Origin: Deltaproteobacteria bacterium
Lineage (GTDB): Bacteria > Desulfobacterota > Syntrophia > Syntrophales > UBA5619
Length of the DNA stretch: 9,501 bases
NCBI GenBank assembly: GCA_026388365.1
Contig: JAPLJW010000261.1
Coordinates: 1 to 9,501, forward strand
Reading direction: 5' to 3'
The position numbers were made by a program, and so were the translations under genes. A model generated the notes under the pieces. It searched no databases and was not told the DNA's origin. It saw nothing but the letters and a program-made list of their open reading frames with translations. Below are positions 1 through 6,418 of this stretch, piece by piece. The number at the start of each line of letters is the position of its first letter. Positions within the stretch are counted from its first letter, which is position 1.

Positions 1-374
1 ACCTTCCGGACCTGTTCGAAGTCGTTCAGATCGATTCCGCCCATCAGGTGGAGAAAATCGACGTCCGTCCCGTCGAGACGGATCAGAGCCCCGATGAACG
101 GCGGCTCCGTCGGCATGCCGAAATAGCGGTAATTCACATAACTCCAGGCGGTCAGTGTCCCCTCCTGCGCGACCTCGACCCATTCGGTCGTATCCACGAA
201 GCAGCGCGGGCAGAAGCTCCGGGCCGGGACGAGAATCCTCCCGCATTTCTCACACTTCGTGCCGTAGAGTTTCTTCTCCGCCATCCCCTCGAAAAACCTT
301 GTCCAGACGGGACCGTAGGACAGTTCATAGGGCAGCCGGATCTCCGTCATCAGGGTTTTGTATTCCTTCGCCAT
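1..374 (-). CDS. DUF35 family Zn-ribbon/OB-fold acyl-CoA-binding protein (3' end outside window)
   Basis: Partial: 124 codons are visible and the frame runs open off the left edge. Residues about 15-35 form the helical N-terminal segment usual in DUF35 proteins. A rubredoxin-like Zn ribbon follows with Cys41, Cys44, Cys55 and Cys58 (CEKC...CPRC). The OB-fold then begins at about residue 68 (VEVAQEGTLTAWSYV). In this family the protein is a non-catalytic partner of a thiolase-fold enzyme (BbsA with BbsB in anaerobic toluene degradation, archaeal acetoacetyl-CoA thiolase/HMG-CoA synthase complexes, ChsH2 with Ltp2 in sterol side-chain degradation). It helps hold the CoA substrate. The start at 374 is preferred because GGGAGGA lies about 7 nt upstream; an in-frame ATG at 380 sits too close to that site. 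It is 60 bp downstream of a thiolase gene on the same strand, so a shared complex and operon are likely. The substrate is unknown. Confidence 0.88.
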   Translation of the reverse strand, partial: MAKEYKTLMTEIRLPYELSYGPVWTRFFEGMAEKKLYGTKCEKCGRILVPARSFCPRCFVDTTEWVEVAQEGTLTAWSYVNYRYFGMPTEPPFIGALIRLDGTDVDFLHLMGGIDLNDFEQVRK

Positions 375-434
375 TCTCATTCCTCCCTCATCTTGTCCGT
401 ATCTGTCTGATCGTGCGCCGCCGGCCGGGAATCG

Positions 435-1601
435 CTACGGCTCCGCCCCAAGGATCATCACGCCGTTGAACTGATCCACGCCGCCCATCGCGTGGCAGAG
501 CGCCAACTTCGCCCCCGGGATCTGGTGATCGCCGGCGCGCCCCATCACCTGAAGGGCCGCCTCCGCCGTCCGGATTAGCCCCGTCGCCCCGATCGGGTTC
601 GTGCAGAGGGTCCCGCCGGACGGATCGCAGGGGAGCTCCCCGTTCCGCGTGAAAACCCCCTTCAGAACAAGGTCCGGGGATTCACCAAGACCGCAGAAGC
701 CGAAGCATTCGTAGAAGAGCATCTCCTGGAACGTGAAGGGGTTGTACACCTCCGCCACGTCGAGCTCCTTGCGCGGGTCCCGAATGCCGGCCTGGTCATA
801 GGCCTGCTTTGCCGCCTGGACGGCGCTCTGCCATACCCCCTTGTCCGAATCCCCGAAGAAGTACTCCTCACCCCGGTAGCCGACCCCCTTCACCCAGGCC
901 GCCTTCCGGCCCAGCTTCCGCGCCATCTCCGCGGAGGCGAAGATCACCGCGCAGGCCCCGTCGGAATTGGGGCAGACGTCCAGGAGCCGGACCGGATAGG
1001 TGATCAGGCGCGAGTTTTTGACGTCGTCCATCGTCACCCGGAGTTTGACGTGGGCATACGGGTTGTCGAAGGCGTCGTCGTGATGGGTCACGGAGATGCA
1101 GGCCGCCGCATCCCGGATCTTCTCCTCGGGGATCCCGTAGCGGGCCGCCCACATCTGGGACTGCATGGAAAAGACCCCGGGCGCCCCGGCGATAAAGTAC
1201 CGCTGGTAAAAAGGCTCGAGGACGGTCGTCATCGTCGCCTGGGAATTGCCCTCGTTCATCTTCTCGTGGCCGACCGCGAGGATCAGATCCGCCATCCCCG
1301 AGGCGATCCAGTAATAGGCCGTATGGGCGATCGATATCCCCGTCGAGCCGCAGGTTTCGGTCTTCAAAATGGGCTTCCCCGCCGCCTGCATCGCGTCGGC
1401 GAAGTAGAAATGGGTCAGGGCGATCCCCTCCATCATCGACGGCATCGTCCCCGACACCACGCCGTCGATGTCGGCCGGGGTCAGTCCCGTATCCTCGAAC
1501 ACCCGGACCACGGCCTCCCGGACGAGGTCCGGATAGGAGATTTCCGTCCGCCGGCCGTGTTTTGTCTGTCCCACCCCGATAATCGCAACCGGTCTTCCCA
1601 T
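435..1601 (-). CDS. Thiolase-family protein (SCP2/acetyl-CoA acetyltransferase-like) with retained nucleophilic Cys
   Basis: 388 aa, the full length for a DUF35-partnered thiolase. The start is supported by AGGAGGG 4 nt upstream of the ATG. The N-terminus (VAIIGVGQTKHG) is the usual first strand of SCP2-type thiolases. Cys84 in the stretch TETCGSTG aligns with the acyl-accepting cysteine. The C-terminal half keeps the FGFCGLGE and DPSGG loops. Other catalytic positions deviate: the usual HDxF is YNPF (Tyr286, Asn287), the usual GHPIGATG is TNPIGATG (Asn335 for His), and the last motif reads CHAMGG (Cys369-His370). The family cleaves or forms beta-ketoacyl-CoA; with the histidines changed, the exact reaction is uncertain. 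The gene lies 19 bp downstream of a tandem thiolase-like paralogue and 60 bp upstream of a DUF35 gene. A BbsB-like role in a heteromeric complex is inference from context. Confidence 0.88.
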   Translation of the reverse strand: MGRPVAIIGVGQTKHGRRTEISYPDLVREAVVRVFEDTGLTPADIDGVVSGTMPSMMEGIALTHFYFADAMQAAGKPILKTETCGSTGISIAHTAYYWIASGMADLILAVGHEKMNEGNSQATMTTVLEPFYQRYFIAGAPGVFSMQSQMWAARYGIPEEKIRDAAACISVTHHDDAFDNPYAHVKLRVTMDDVKNSRLITYPVRLLDVCPNSDGACAVIFASAEMARKLGRKAAWVKGVGYRGEEYFFGDSDKGVWQSAVQAAKQAYDQAGIRDPRKELDVAEVYNPFTFQEMLFYECFGFCGLGESPDLVLKGVFTRNGELPCDPSGGTLCTNPIGATGLIRTAEAALQVMGRAGDHQIPGAKLALCHAMGGVDQFNGVMILGAEP

Positions 1602-1620
1602 CGCTCCCTCCTAATCCAAC

Positions 1621-2766
1621 TTATCCGATGCCGACGATCGCCACCGCATGGCACTGCCCGGCGAAACCGTGCGTCCCGTGGGCCAGCGCCGTCTTCACCT
1701 CTTTCGGAACCTGGCGCTCCCCCGCCTCTCCCCGGATCTGCAGGACCGCCTCCACGAGGCGTTGCAGGCCGCGCGAAACATAGGGGTTGTTGGCCAGGAC
1801 GCCACCGGAGGGATTGACCGGCAAGTCGCCGTTTTTCCGGGTCCGCCCGCTCGCAATCAATTTCCCCCCTTCCCCCTCGCCGCAGAAGCCGAGGTCCTCG
1901 CACCAGAGGAGTTCTTGGAAGGCGTAGGGTTCCGTAAGCTCCGCCAGATCGATTTCCTTTTTCGGATCGGCAATCCCCGCCATCCGGTAGGCGCGCGCCG
2001 CCGCGTCCCGGAGCGGCCCCTTCAGGAGGTCGCGGTCGCCGAGATAAAAATGATCGAGCGAGCTGCCGTATCCCTTGAACCAGACCGGCTGGTCCGTGAG
2101 CGCCCGCGCCTTCTCCTCGGAGGCAAGCAGAACGGCCACCATCCCCTCCGACTTCGGCGCCACCTGCAGGGCCGTTAGCGGATCGGCAAGCCGCTCGGAG
2201 CCAAGGATCTCCTCCACGGTGTAGTGCCCCTTCCTGTGGGCATAGGGATTCCCGAGGGCGTTCCCCAGGTTCTTCACGGCGACCTGGGCGCACTGCTCCT
2301 CCGTGACGCCGTAACGCTCCAGGTAGAGCCGCATCTGGAGCGCCGCCGCCAGGGTCTCCTGGAGACCGACGGGCCGCTGATAGAACGGATCGGCGAACAT
2401 CAGCGTGCAGGTGTCGTTTGGCGGGTTTTCGGACCCCTTGCAGAGCGCCATGACCAGCGCCGTGTCGAACTGGCCGGAGAGGATCCGCATGACGGCGTAG
2501 AAGAATGCAAACAGAGACTCCCCGTCCTGGCGCGAGGCGTTCTTCAGAAACGCCCCCGTCGTCTCCCAGTAGTAGGAATTGGCGCAGGAGATCCCGCCGT
2601 GGAAGATGTCGGAGGAGGCCGTGACGATCGTCCCCAGATCATCCCTGGTGAGCCCGGCCTTCTCCAGCACCTCCTTCGTGATCCGGTACGCCTGGTCGTA
2701 GAAATTGTCCTTCGATTCGGCGCCCGCGCCCTGTGCGACCGATACGATGCCAACCCTCCTCGTCAT
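1621..2766 (-). CDS. Thiolase-like protein lacking the catalytic cysteine
   Basis: 381 aa, thiolase fold, paralogous to the gene 19 bp downstream: both share NPYAH, an FGFCGxGE loop, xPSGGxL and a closing hydrophobic strand. The start ATG has AAGGAAGG about 6 nt upstream. Aligned on the following SG(x)2D segment, the nucleophile position of the partner (Cys84) falls at about Gln80 (NASRQDGES), and no cysteine lies nearby. The HDxF site reads TEPYAF (Glu279, Tyr281). The GHP site reads NNPYVSRG (Asn327, Tyr329). The end motif is AHGTHGFAG. It therefore cannot act as an ordinary thiolase. Two possibilities fit: a structural or allosteric subunit of a heteromeric thiolase with its neighbour, or a retro-aldolase of Ltp2 type, in which tyrosines replace the Cys/His machinery and the partner is a DUF35 protein. 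It is the first gene of the visible minus-strand operon, transcribed away from a divergent MaoC gene. Confidence 0.85.
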   Translation of the reverse strand: MTRRVGIVSVAQGAGAESKDNFYDQAYRITKEVLEKAGLTRDDLGTIVTASSDIFHGGISCANSYYWETTGAFLKNASRQDGESLFAFFYAVMRILSGQFDTALVMALCKGSENPPNDTCTLMFADPFYQRPVGLQETLAAALQMRLYLERYGVTEEQCAQVAVKNLGNALGNPYAHRKGHYTVEEILGSERLADPLTALQVAPKSEGMVAVLLASEEKARALTDQPVWFKGYGSSLDHFYLGDRDLLKGPLRDAAARAYRMAGIADPKKEIDLAELTEPYAFQELLWCEDLGFCGEGEGGKLIASGRTRKNGDLPVNPSGGVLANNPYVSRGLQRLVEAVLQIRGEAGERQVPKEVKTALAHGTHGFAGQCHAVAIVGIG

Positions 2767-2832
2767 ACCGACCCTTCCTTTCTTAACAAATGGATATGGA
2801 TTCCCTGAATCCGTCCGAAAGAACGCCTCACA

Positions 2833-2847
2833 CGGCCATTATGGCCG
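2833..2847. promoter_or_regulatory. Small palindrome in divergent intergenic region, possible minus-strand -10 region
   Basis: CGGCCAT and ATGGCCG flank a single T, giving a perfect 7-bp inverted repeat. On the minus strand it contains CATAAT, a reasonable -10 hexamer, about 70 nt upstream of the start of the Cys-less thiolase gene. The best -35 candidate (TTGCAG) is 19 bp away, longer than ideal. It may be a promoter element or a second regulator site; the evidence is weak. Confidence 0.25.
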
Positions 2848-2922
2848 GCGTCGTAACCGACTCTGCAAATCTGACAACATTCAAACGGCGTGATTTCCGG
2901 GATGGCTGCGAATGAACCACGA

Positions 2923-2944
2923 TTTGATTGACAAGTCAATCAAA
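2923..2944. promoter_or_regulatory. 22-bp palindromic operator candidate upstream of MaoC gene
   Basis: The arms TTTGATTGAC and GTCAATCAAA are perfect 10-bp inverted repeats separated by AA. The size, symmetry and AT-rich ends look like the operators of TetR-family regulators, many of which control acyl-CoA metabolism. It covers the -35 hexamer of the MaoC promoter and lies in the 214-bp gap between two divergent acyl-CoA transcripts. A bound protein would block MaoC transcription and might affect both sides. No regulator gene is in the window, so the identity of the binder is inference. Confidence 0.6.
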
Positions 2945-2956
2945 AATCGGTACGGT
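2928..2956 (+). promoter_or_regulatory. Sigma70-like promoter of MaoC gene
   Basis: A perfect -35 TTGACA at 2928-2933 is followed by a 17-bp spacer and a weak -10 TACGGT at 2951-2956. Transcription would begin near 2963, giving a leader of about 18 nt that contains the AGGAGG ribosome site (2969-2974), 6 nt before the ATG at 2981. The -35 lies inside the 22-bp palindrome, which suggests negative control by steric blocking. Confidence 0.5.
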
Positions 2957-2980
2957 CTCCTTTAAACCAGGAGGAAACCT

Positions 2981-3424
2981 ATGGCTCAAATCAATGGAAT
3001 CGAACTGGGTTACACCTACGACCAGCTTGAAATCGGGATGTCCGCGTCGTTCACCAAGACGATCACCGAGACGGATGTCTATCTCTTCGCCGGCATCTCC
3101 GGTGATTTCAACCCCATGCACACGAACGAGGAATTTGCCAAGCTCACCCCCTTCAAGACGCGCATCGCCCACGGTGCGCTGCCGCAGAGCCTGATCGCTC
3201 CGGTCCTGGGGATGAAGCTCCCGGGGCTCGGGACGGTCGCCCTGGAGGTTCTGTGCCGTTTCCGCGCCCCAACTTTCTTTGGAGACACGGTCACCGCCAC
3301 GGCGGAGGTGGAGGAAAAGATTGAAAAGAAGCGCTGGGTCCGTATGAAGTGCACCTGGAAGAACCAGCGGCAGGAGCTTGTCGCCGAGGGATACGCGCTG
3401 GTCATGCCCCCTATGGCCCTGTAG
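2981..3424 (+). CDS. MaoC-like (R)-specific enoyl-CoA hydratase (PhaJ-type, single hot-dog domain)
   Basis: 147 aa, typical of single-hot-dog MaoC/PhaJ hydratases, which add water to trans-2-enoyl-CoA to give (R)-3-hydroxyacyl-CoA in the cytoplasm, normally as dimers. The hydratase-2 motif is intact: FAGISGDFNPMHTNEEFA carries the catalytic Asp42 and His47. The following RIAHGAL (61-67) is the usual second conserved stretch, and FRAPTFFGDTVTATAEV (94-110) is the typical strand pair. The start is fixed by AGGAGG 6 nt upstream. It is divergent from the two thiolase-like genes, so it may supply or consume the same acyl-CoA intermediate. A close parallel is the MaoC-DUF35-Ltp2 arrangement in sterol degradation, although there the MaoC and DUF35 proteins form the hydratase. 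The substrate chain is unknown. The gene converges on cysS with a 122-bp gap. Confidence 0.88.
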   Translation: MAQINGIELGYTYDQLEIGMSASFTKTITETDVYLFAGISGDFNPMHTNEEFAKLTPFKTRIAHGALPQSLIAPVLGMKLPGLGTVALEVLCRFRAPTFFGDTVTATAEVEEKIEKKRWVRMKCTWKNQRQELVAEGYALVMPPMAL

Positions 3425-3546
3425 GTGCAGATCCGGAGGGCCGCCCCGAAAACGACCTGAACGGGACATCCCGGCCGATCTTGACGCCAGGGCCCCCGCC
3501 GATGACCGGGACGAAAAGGTTCCTTTGTCGCTCCGTGCCGGGACGA

Positions 3547-5007
3547 CTACGCGATCGTCCAGGTCGTGGCGTCCGGCGCGTCCTGGAGGATCACCCCCCG
3601 CGCGGCGAGACCATTCCGGATCTCATCGGCCCTCTGCCACGTCTTCGCCGCCCGCGCGGCCCGACGCTCGGCAATCAGGCGCTCGATCTCCGCAACGGAC
3701 AGCCCCCGCTTCCCCGCCTCCCGCTCCCGGTCCCGACGCAGATAGTCATCCGGTTCCTGCCGGAAAAAACCCAGCACGGAACCGATCTCCAGAAGGGTCT
3801 TCCCCGCCTGGACAAAGACGCCATGCGAAACGTTCGGCTTCTTCTCCGCCAGCGACGCGTTGACCAGGCGGGCGGCGTCAAAGAGGTGGCCGATCGCGCG
3901 CGCCGTGTTGAAATCGTCGTCCATCGCCTCGCCGAAGCGCTCCCGGAGGCTCTGGAGCTGCGCCTTCATCTCCCCGTCCTTCTCCGCAGTGTCCGGGGCC
4001 GGCTCCATCCCGCCGGCCGCGATATCCCGGAGCAACTTCAACGTCGAATAGAACCGGTTCATCCCCTGACGCGCCTCGGTCAGGCCGGCATCGGAAAAAT
4101 CGACGGGGCTCCGGTAATGGCTCTGGAGCAGAAAAAGCCGCAGGACCTCGGGATGATACTGCTGCAGGATGTCCCGGATGGTGAAGAAGTTGCCAAGGGA
4201 TTTCGACATCTTCTCGCTGTTCACCCGGACGAAGCCGTTGTGGATCCAATAGCGGGCCAGCGTCTTGCCGGTCGCCCCCTCTGACTGGGCGATCTCGTTC
4301 TCATGGTGGGGAAAGACCAGGTCCTCACCACCCCCATGGATGTCAAAGGTCTCGCCGAGGTAGCGCTGGCTCATCACGGAGCACTCGAGGTGCCACCCCG
4401 GCCGGCCTCGACCCCAGGGGCTTTCCCACCAAGGCTCTCTCTCTTTGCTCGCCTTCCAGAGGACAAAATCGAGGGGGTTGCGCTTCTTTTCGTTGACGTC
4501 GATCCGGGCGCCGGCCGTCATGTCCTCCAGGTTCCGACCCGAGAGTTTTCCGTAGCCCGGAAATCGTTCTACCGCGTAGAAGATATCCCCGCCAACCGGG
4601 TAGGCCAAGCCCTTTTCAAGCAGGGTGGCCACGAGGCGGATCATCCCGTCGATGTTCTCCGTCGCCCGGGGGGTAAAGGTGGGACGGGCGACGCCGAGCG
4701 CATCCATGTCCTCATCATGTTCACGAATGTACCGCTCGGCGATCGCGTCAATCCCGGCGTTCTCGCGGCGGGCCTTGTCGATGATCTTGTCATCGACATC
4801 GGTGAAGTTCTTCACATAGGTCACTTCCCAGCCGCAGTAGCGGAGATAACGGGTGATCACATCGAAAACGACCGCCGAGCGGGCGTGTCCCACGTGACAG
4901 ACGTCATACGCCGTGATCCCGCACACGTAAATCCCGACCTTACCCTCCCGCAGGGGATGGAATTCCTCTTTCTTTCTCGACTGGGTGTTGTAGATTCTCA
5001 GAGTCAT
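3547..5007 (-). CDS. cysS: Cysteinyl-tRNA synthetase
   Basis: 486 aa, a normal length for bacterial CysRS, which charges tRNA-Cys with cysteine in two ATP-dependent steps. The class I signatures are present: the HIGH variant HVGH (38-41, in HVGHARS) and KMSKS (266-270, in KMSKSLGNF). The tightly bound catalytic zinc is held by Cys29, Cys209, His234 and Glu238 (YVCG, LECS, PHHENE), all present. The C-terminal DALR and anticodon-binding helices follow from about 350 and end in DATTWTIA. The ATG at 5007 is chosen because GGAGGA precedes it by 3 nt and MTLRIYN is the standard N-terminus; a TTG five codons earlier would run through the ribosome site. The repeat element begins only 18 bp upstream of the start codon, so the promoter must lie in or beyond that element. 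No neighbouring gene shares an operon with it. Confidence 0.97.
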   Translation of the reverse strand: MTLRIYNTQSRKKEEFHPLREGKVGIYVCGITAYDVCHVGHARSAVVFDVITRYLRYCGWEVTYVKNFTDVDDKIIDKARRENAGIDAIAERYIREHDEDMDALGVARPTFTPRATENIDGMIRLVATLLEKGLAYPVGGDIFYAVERFPGYGKLSGRNLEDMTAGARIDVNEKKRNPLDFVLWKASKEREPWWESPWGRGRPGWHLECSVMSQRYLGETFDIHGGGEDLVFPHHENEIAQSEGATGKTLARYWIHNGFVRVNSEKMSKSLGNFFTIRDILQQYHPEVLRLFLLQSHYRSPVDFSDAGLTEARQGMNRFYSTLKLLRDIAAGGMEPAPDTAEKDGEMKAQLQSLRERFGEAMDDDFNTARAIGHLFDAARLVNASLAEKKPNVSHGVFVQAGKTLLEIGSVLGFFRQEPDDYLRRDREREAGKRGLSVAEIERLIAERRAARAAKTWQRADEIRNGLAARGVILQDAPDATTWTIA

Positions 5008-5025
5008 CGTTCCTCCGGACAATCA

Positions 5026-5174
5026 GCAGGCTATTGAAAAACGCCCACCTGCTGCGTTTCCCTCATCCTTCGCCGTTCAACGTACCAGCAAGTAATTCTC
5101 ACGGCTCAGGATTTCGGGGGCCTTGCATTTGGACATCCCGTATCCTGTACGGGACAAGCTTTTGAACAGCCTGC
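5026..5174. repeat. 149-bp element with imperfect terminal inverted repeats
   Basis: The left end GCAGGCTATTGAAAAA and the right end CTTTTGAACAGCCTGC are inverted copies matching at 13 of 16 positions. An internal hairpin, CCCGTA and TACGGG with a 5-nt loop, lies near the right end. There is no convincing ORF inside. The structure (short, non-coding, inverted ends, in an intergenic site beside a decayed gene) fits a MITE-like or REP/BIME-like dispersed repeat. The sequence resembles a repeat I associate with deltaproteobacterial genomes, but only from memory. No clear target-site duplication is visible. Confidence 0.6.
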
Positions 5175-5177
5175 AAG

Positions 5178-5199
5178 AGAGCCTTTTTCAAAAGGCTCT
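5178..5199 (-). terminator. Perfect hairpin beside the argC remnant (possible old terminator)
   Basis: The arms AGAGCCTTTT and AAAAGGCTCT pair perfectly over 10 bp around a 2-nt loop. The hairpin begins within the stop codon of the argC remnant, where an argC terminator would be expected. The T-run needed for intrinsic termination is short on both strands: minus continues CTTGC, straight into the repeat end. It may be a terminator cut by insertion of the repeat, or part of the repeat itself. Confidence 0.4.
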
Positions 5200-5345
5200 T
5201 AGGGGTACAGGGCGACCAAGGGCAGACCGGCCCCCTCCGGGAGACCGGACATCAGGTTCATGTTCTGGATCGCCTGGCCGGAGGCCCCTTTGATCAGGTA
5301 GATCCCGACCTCGGTCACCTTGCACCTCTTTGATCCCCGGAACAT
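5199..5345 (-). pseudogene. argC: Remnant of argC (N-acetyl-gamma-glutamyl-phosphate reductase), C-terminal tail only
   Basis: In one minus frame the stretch [20 protein letters not shown], then a few residues ending VALYP and TAA, matches the conserved C-terminus of ArgC (usually [22 protein letters not shown]). ArgC is normally about 340 aa and performs the NADPH-dependent third step of arginine synthesis; here only some 35-45 residues remain. Upstream, MFRGSKRC may be an eroded piece of the region preceding this tail. The N-terminal Rossmann part (GxTGxxG) and the active-site cysteine region are absent. The frame is open back to 5390, but the rpsI terminator lies at once beyond, leaving no room for a functional gene. 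argC follows rplM-rpsI in many Deltaproteobacteria, which supports the reading. Arginine synthesis would need another argC copy elsewhere. Confidence 0.7.
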
Positions 5346-5388
5346 AGGATTTCGCGAATTTTTTTTCGAAAGCATCCCCGTGAGATCC

Positions 5389-5415
5389 AAAAAAAAGGGA
5401 GGCCATCAGCCTCCC
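5389..5415 (-). terminator. Intrinsic terminator of rplM-rpsI
   Basis: Read on the minus strand, GGGAGGC, a 5-nt loop and GCCTCCC form a 7-bp GC-rich stem, directly followed by eight T. It begins 8 nt after the rpsI stop codon. This is a textbook rho-independent terminator, and it isolates the ribosomal protein genes from cysS downstream. Confidence 0.92.
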
Positions 5416-5423
5416 TGCGGAAT

Positions 5424-5816
5424 TTATCTCTTGGAGAACTGGAACCGCTTCCGGGCCCCCGGTTGACCGTATTTCTTTCTTTCCTTGATCCGGGAATCCC
5501 GCGTCAGGAAACCGGCCTTTTTCAGGGCCCCCCTCAGCTCCGAATCGTATTCCACAAGCGCCTTGGAAATGCCGTGCTTGATGGCGCCCGCCTGACCGGC
5601 GATGCCGCCCCCATCCACGTTGATGTAAAAATCGAAGAGCCCCTTCTTCCCCGTCATCTCGAGGGGCTGCTGGATGATCATCTTCAGGCTTTCCCGCGTG
5701 AAGTAGTCGTCGAAGTTCCGCTTGTTCACCTGCAGGATGCCGGTGCCCTCCTTCATATAAATCCGGGCAATGGCGCTCTTCCTCTTCCCCGTCGCATAAA
5801 ACCGGTTTTCAGTCAT
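5424..5816 (-). CDS. rpsI: 30S ribosomal protein S9 (uS9)
   Basis: 130 aa, the standard bacterial length. The N-terminus [17 protein letters not shown] is the family's opening. The S9 signature [19 protein letters not shown] is intact at about 68-86. The basic tail [17 protein letters not shown] ends in SKR, which reaches the ribosomal P site in known structures. The protein is part of the head of the small subunit. The start ATG at 5816 has a GGAGAGGG site just upstream. It is 51 bp downstream of rplM, the usual pairing, and ends 8 nt before a strong terminator, so it closes the transcript. Confidence 0.98.
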   Translation of the reverse strand: MTENRFYATGKRKSAIARIYMKEGTGILQVNKRNFDDYFTRESLKMIIQQPLEMTGKKGLFDFYINVDGGGIAGQAGAIKHGISKALVEYDSELRGALKKAGFLTRDSRIKERKKYGQPGARKRFQFSKR

Positions 5817-5867
5817 ATCCCTCTCCAGATCTTGTTCACGAACCCGATATTTCTTCCGTCACAAATA

Positions 5868-6296
5868 TTACAACGCCAGAATTCGGGGGCACTGCGCCTC
5901 GTGCGGATGGTCGCCGCCGGCGTAGATCTTGAGCTTTTTCAGCATGGCTCGCCCCAGCGTATTCTTGGGAAGCATCCCCTTCACCGCCGCCCGCAACAGT
6001 TCCTCCGGTTTTTCCTTGAGCATCTTTCCCGCCGCAGTCGCCTTGAGTCCTCCCGGGTAGCCGGAGTAATGGTAATAGATTTTGTCCGTCAACTTCTTGC
6101 CGGTCAGACTGATCTTCTCGGCGTTGACCACAATCACGAAATCTCCCGTATCCGTATGGGGGGTATAAACGGGTTTGTGCTTTCCCCGCAGGCGGTGGGC
6201 AATTTCGCTCGCCAGCCTTCCCAGGACCTTGTCCCCGGCATCCACGAGATACCAGTCGCGACTGACCTCTCCCTGCTTTGCCTGATATGTCTTCAT
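5868..6296 (-). CDS. rplM: 50S ribosomal protein L13 (uL13)
   Basis: 142 aa, the normal length; an early assembly protein of the large subunit that binds 23S rRNA. Recognisable stretches are [44 protein letters not shown] and the L13 signature [15 protein letters not shown] at about 108-122. The frame is open a further 70 codons upstream, but that stretch crosses the promoter and the end of lptD and has no L13 character, so the ATG at 6296 is taken as the start, with GGTGA 4 nt upstream. It is the first gene of the rplM-rpsI transcript, driven by the promoter at 6331-6359. In many bacteria this pair is autoregulated through its leader; no clear leader structure is visible here. Confidence 0.98.
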   Translation of the reverse strand: MKTYQAKQGEVSRDWYLVDAGDKVLGRLASEIAHRLRGKHKPVYTPHTDTGDFVIVVNAEKISLTGKKLTDKIYYHYSGYPGGLKATAAGKMLKEKPEELLRAAVKGMLPKNTLGRAMLKKLKIYAGGDHPHEAQCPRILAL

Positions 6297-6330
6297 CACT
6301 TCACCCAGTGCGCATGAATTTGAATTTGGG

Positions 6331-6359
6331 TAGATACGCAAATTCGCGCCGTTTGTCAA
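6331..6359 (-). promoter_or_regulatory. Sigma70-like promoter of rplM-rpsI
   Basis: On the minus strand a perfect -35 TTGACA (6354-6359) is followed by a 17-bp spacer and the -10 candidate TATCTA (6331-6336). Transcription would start near 6324, leaving a leader of about 28 nt before the rplM ATG. It lies in the 122-bp gap after lptD. No convincing terminator for lptD is visible in the gap, so some read-through into rplM is possible. Confidence 0.7.
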
Positions 6360-6418
6360 GTAAAAATCTGCATAAAACAGCAAAAAGAAATCACCTGTCC
6401 GCTTCGTTACCCCGTCTT

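Noticed and set aside
1050..1817. Plus-strand open frame of 255 codons
   Set aside because: Antisense to the thiolase genes; composition is a reverse-complement shadow with no recognisable domain.
1481..2293. Long minus-strand open frame (270 codons) across the end of one thiolase gene and the start of the next
   Set aside because: It overlaps two well-supported genes in another frame, is rich in Arg/Gly/Pro as expected of a GC-rich shadow, and shows no family resemblance.
3462..3473. Short hairpin (CGGGA, CA, TCCCG) in the MaoC/cysS convergent gap as a terminator
   Set aside because: Only 5 bp of stem and no T-run on either strand; the gap shows nothing else convincing.
3349..5037. Plus-strand open frames (3349-4284 and 4303-5037) opposite cysS
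   Set aside because: cysS carries every catalytic motif in the opposite frame; these are low-complexity shadows of it.
5188..5406. 72-codon minus-strand frame just after rpsI
   Set aside because: It begins inside the rpsI terminator and overlaps the argC tail in a different frame; the tail frame holds the conserved residues.
6360..6418. Terminator for lptD before rplM
   Set aside because: There are T-rich stretches on the minus strand but no stable stem in front of them.
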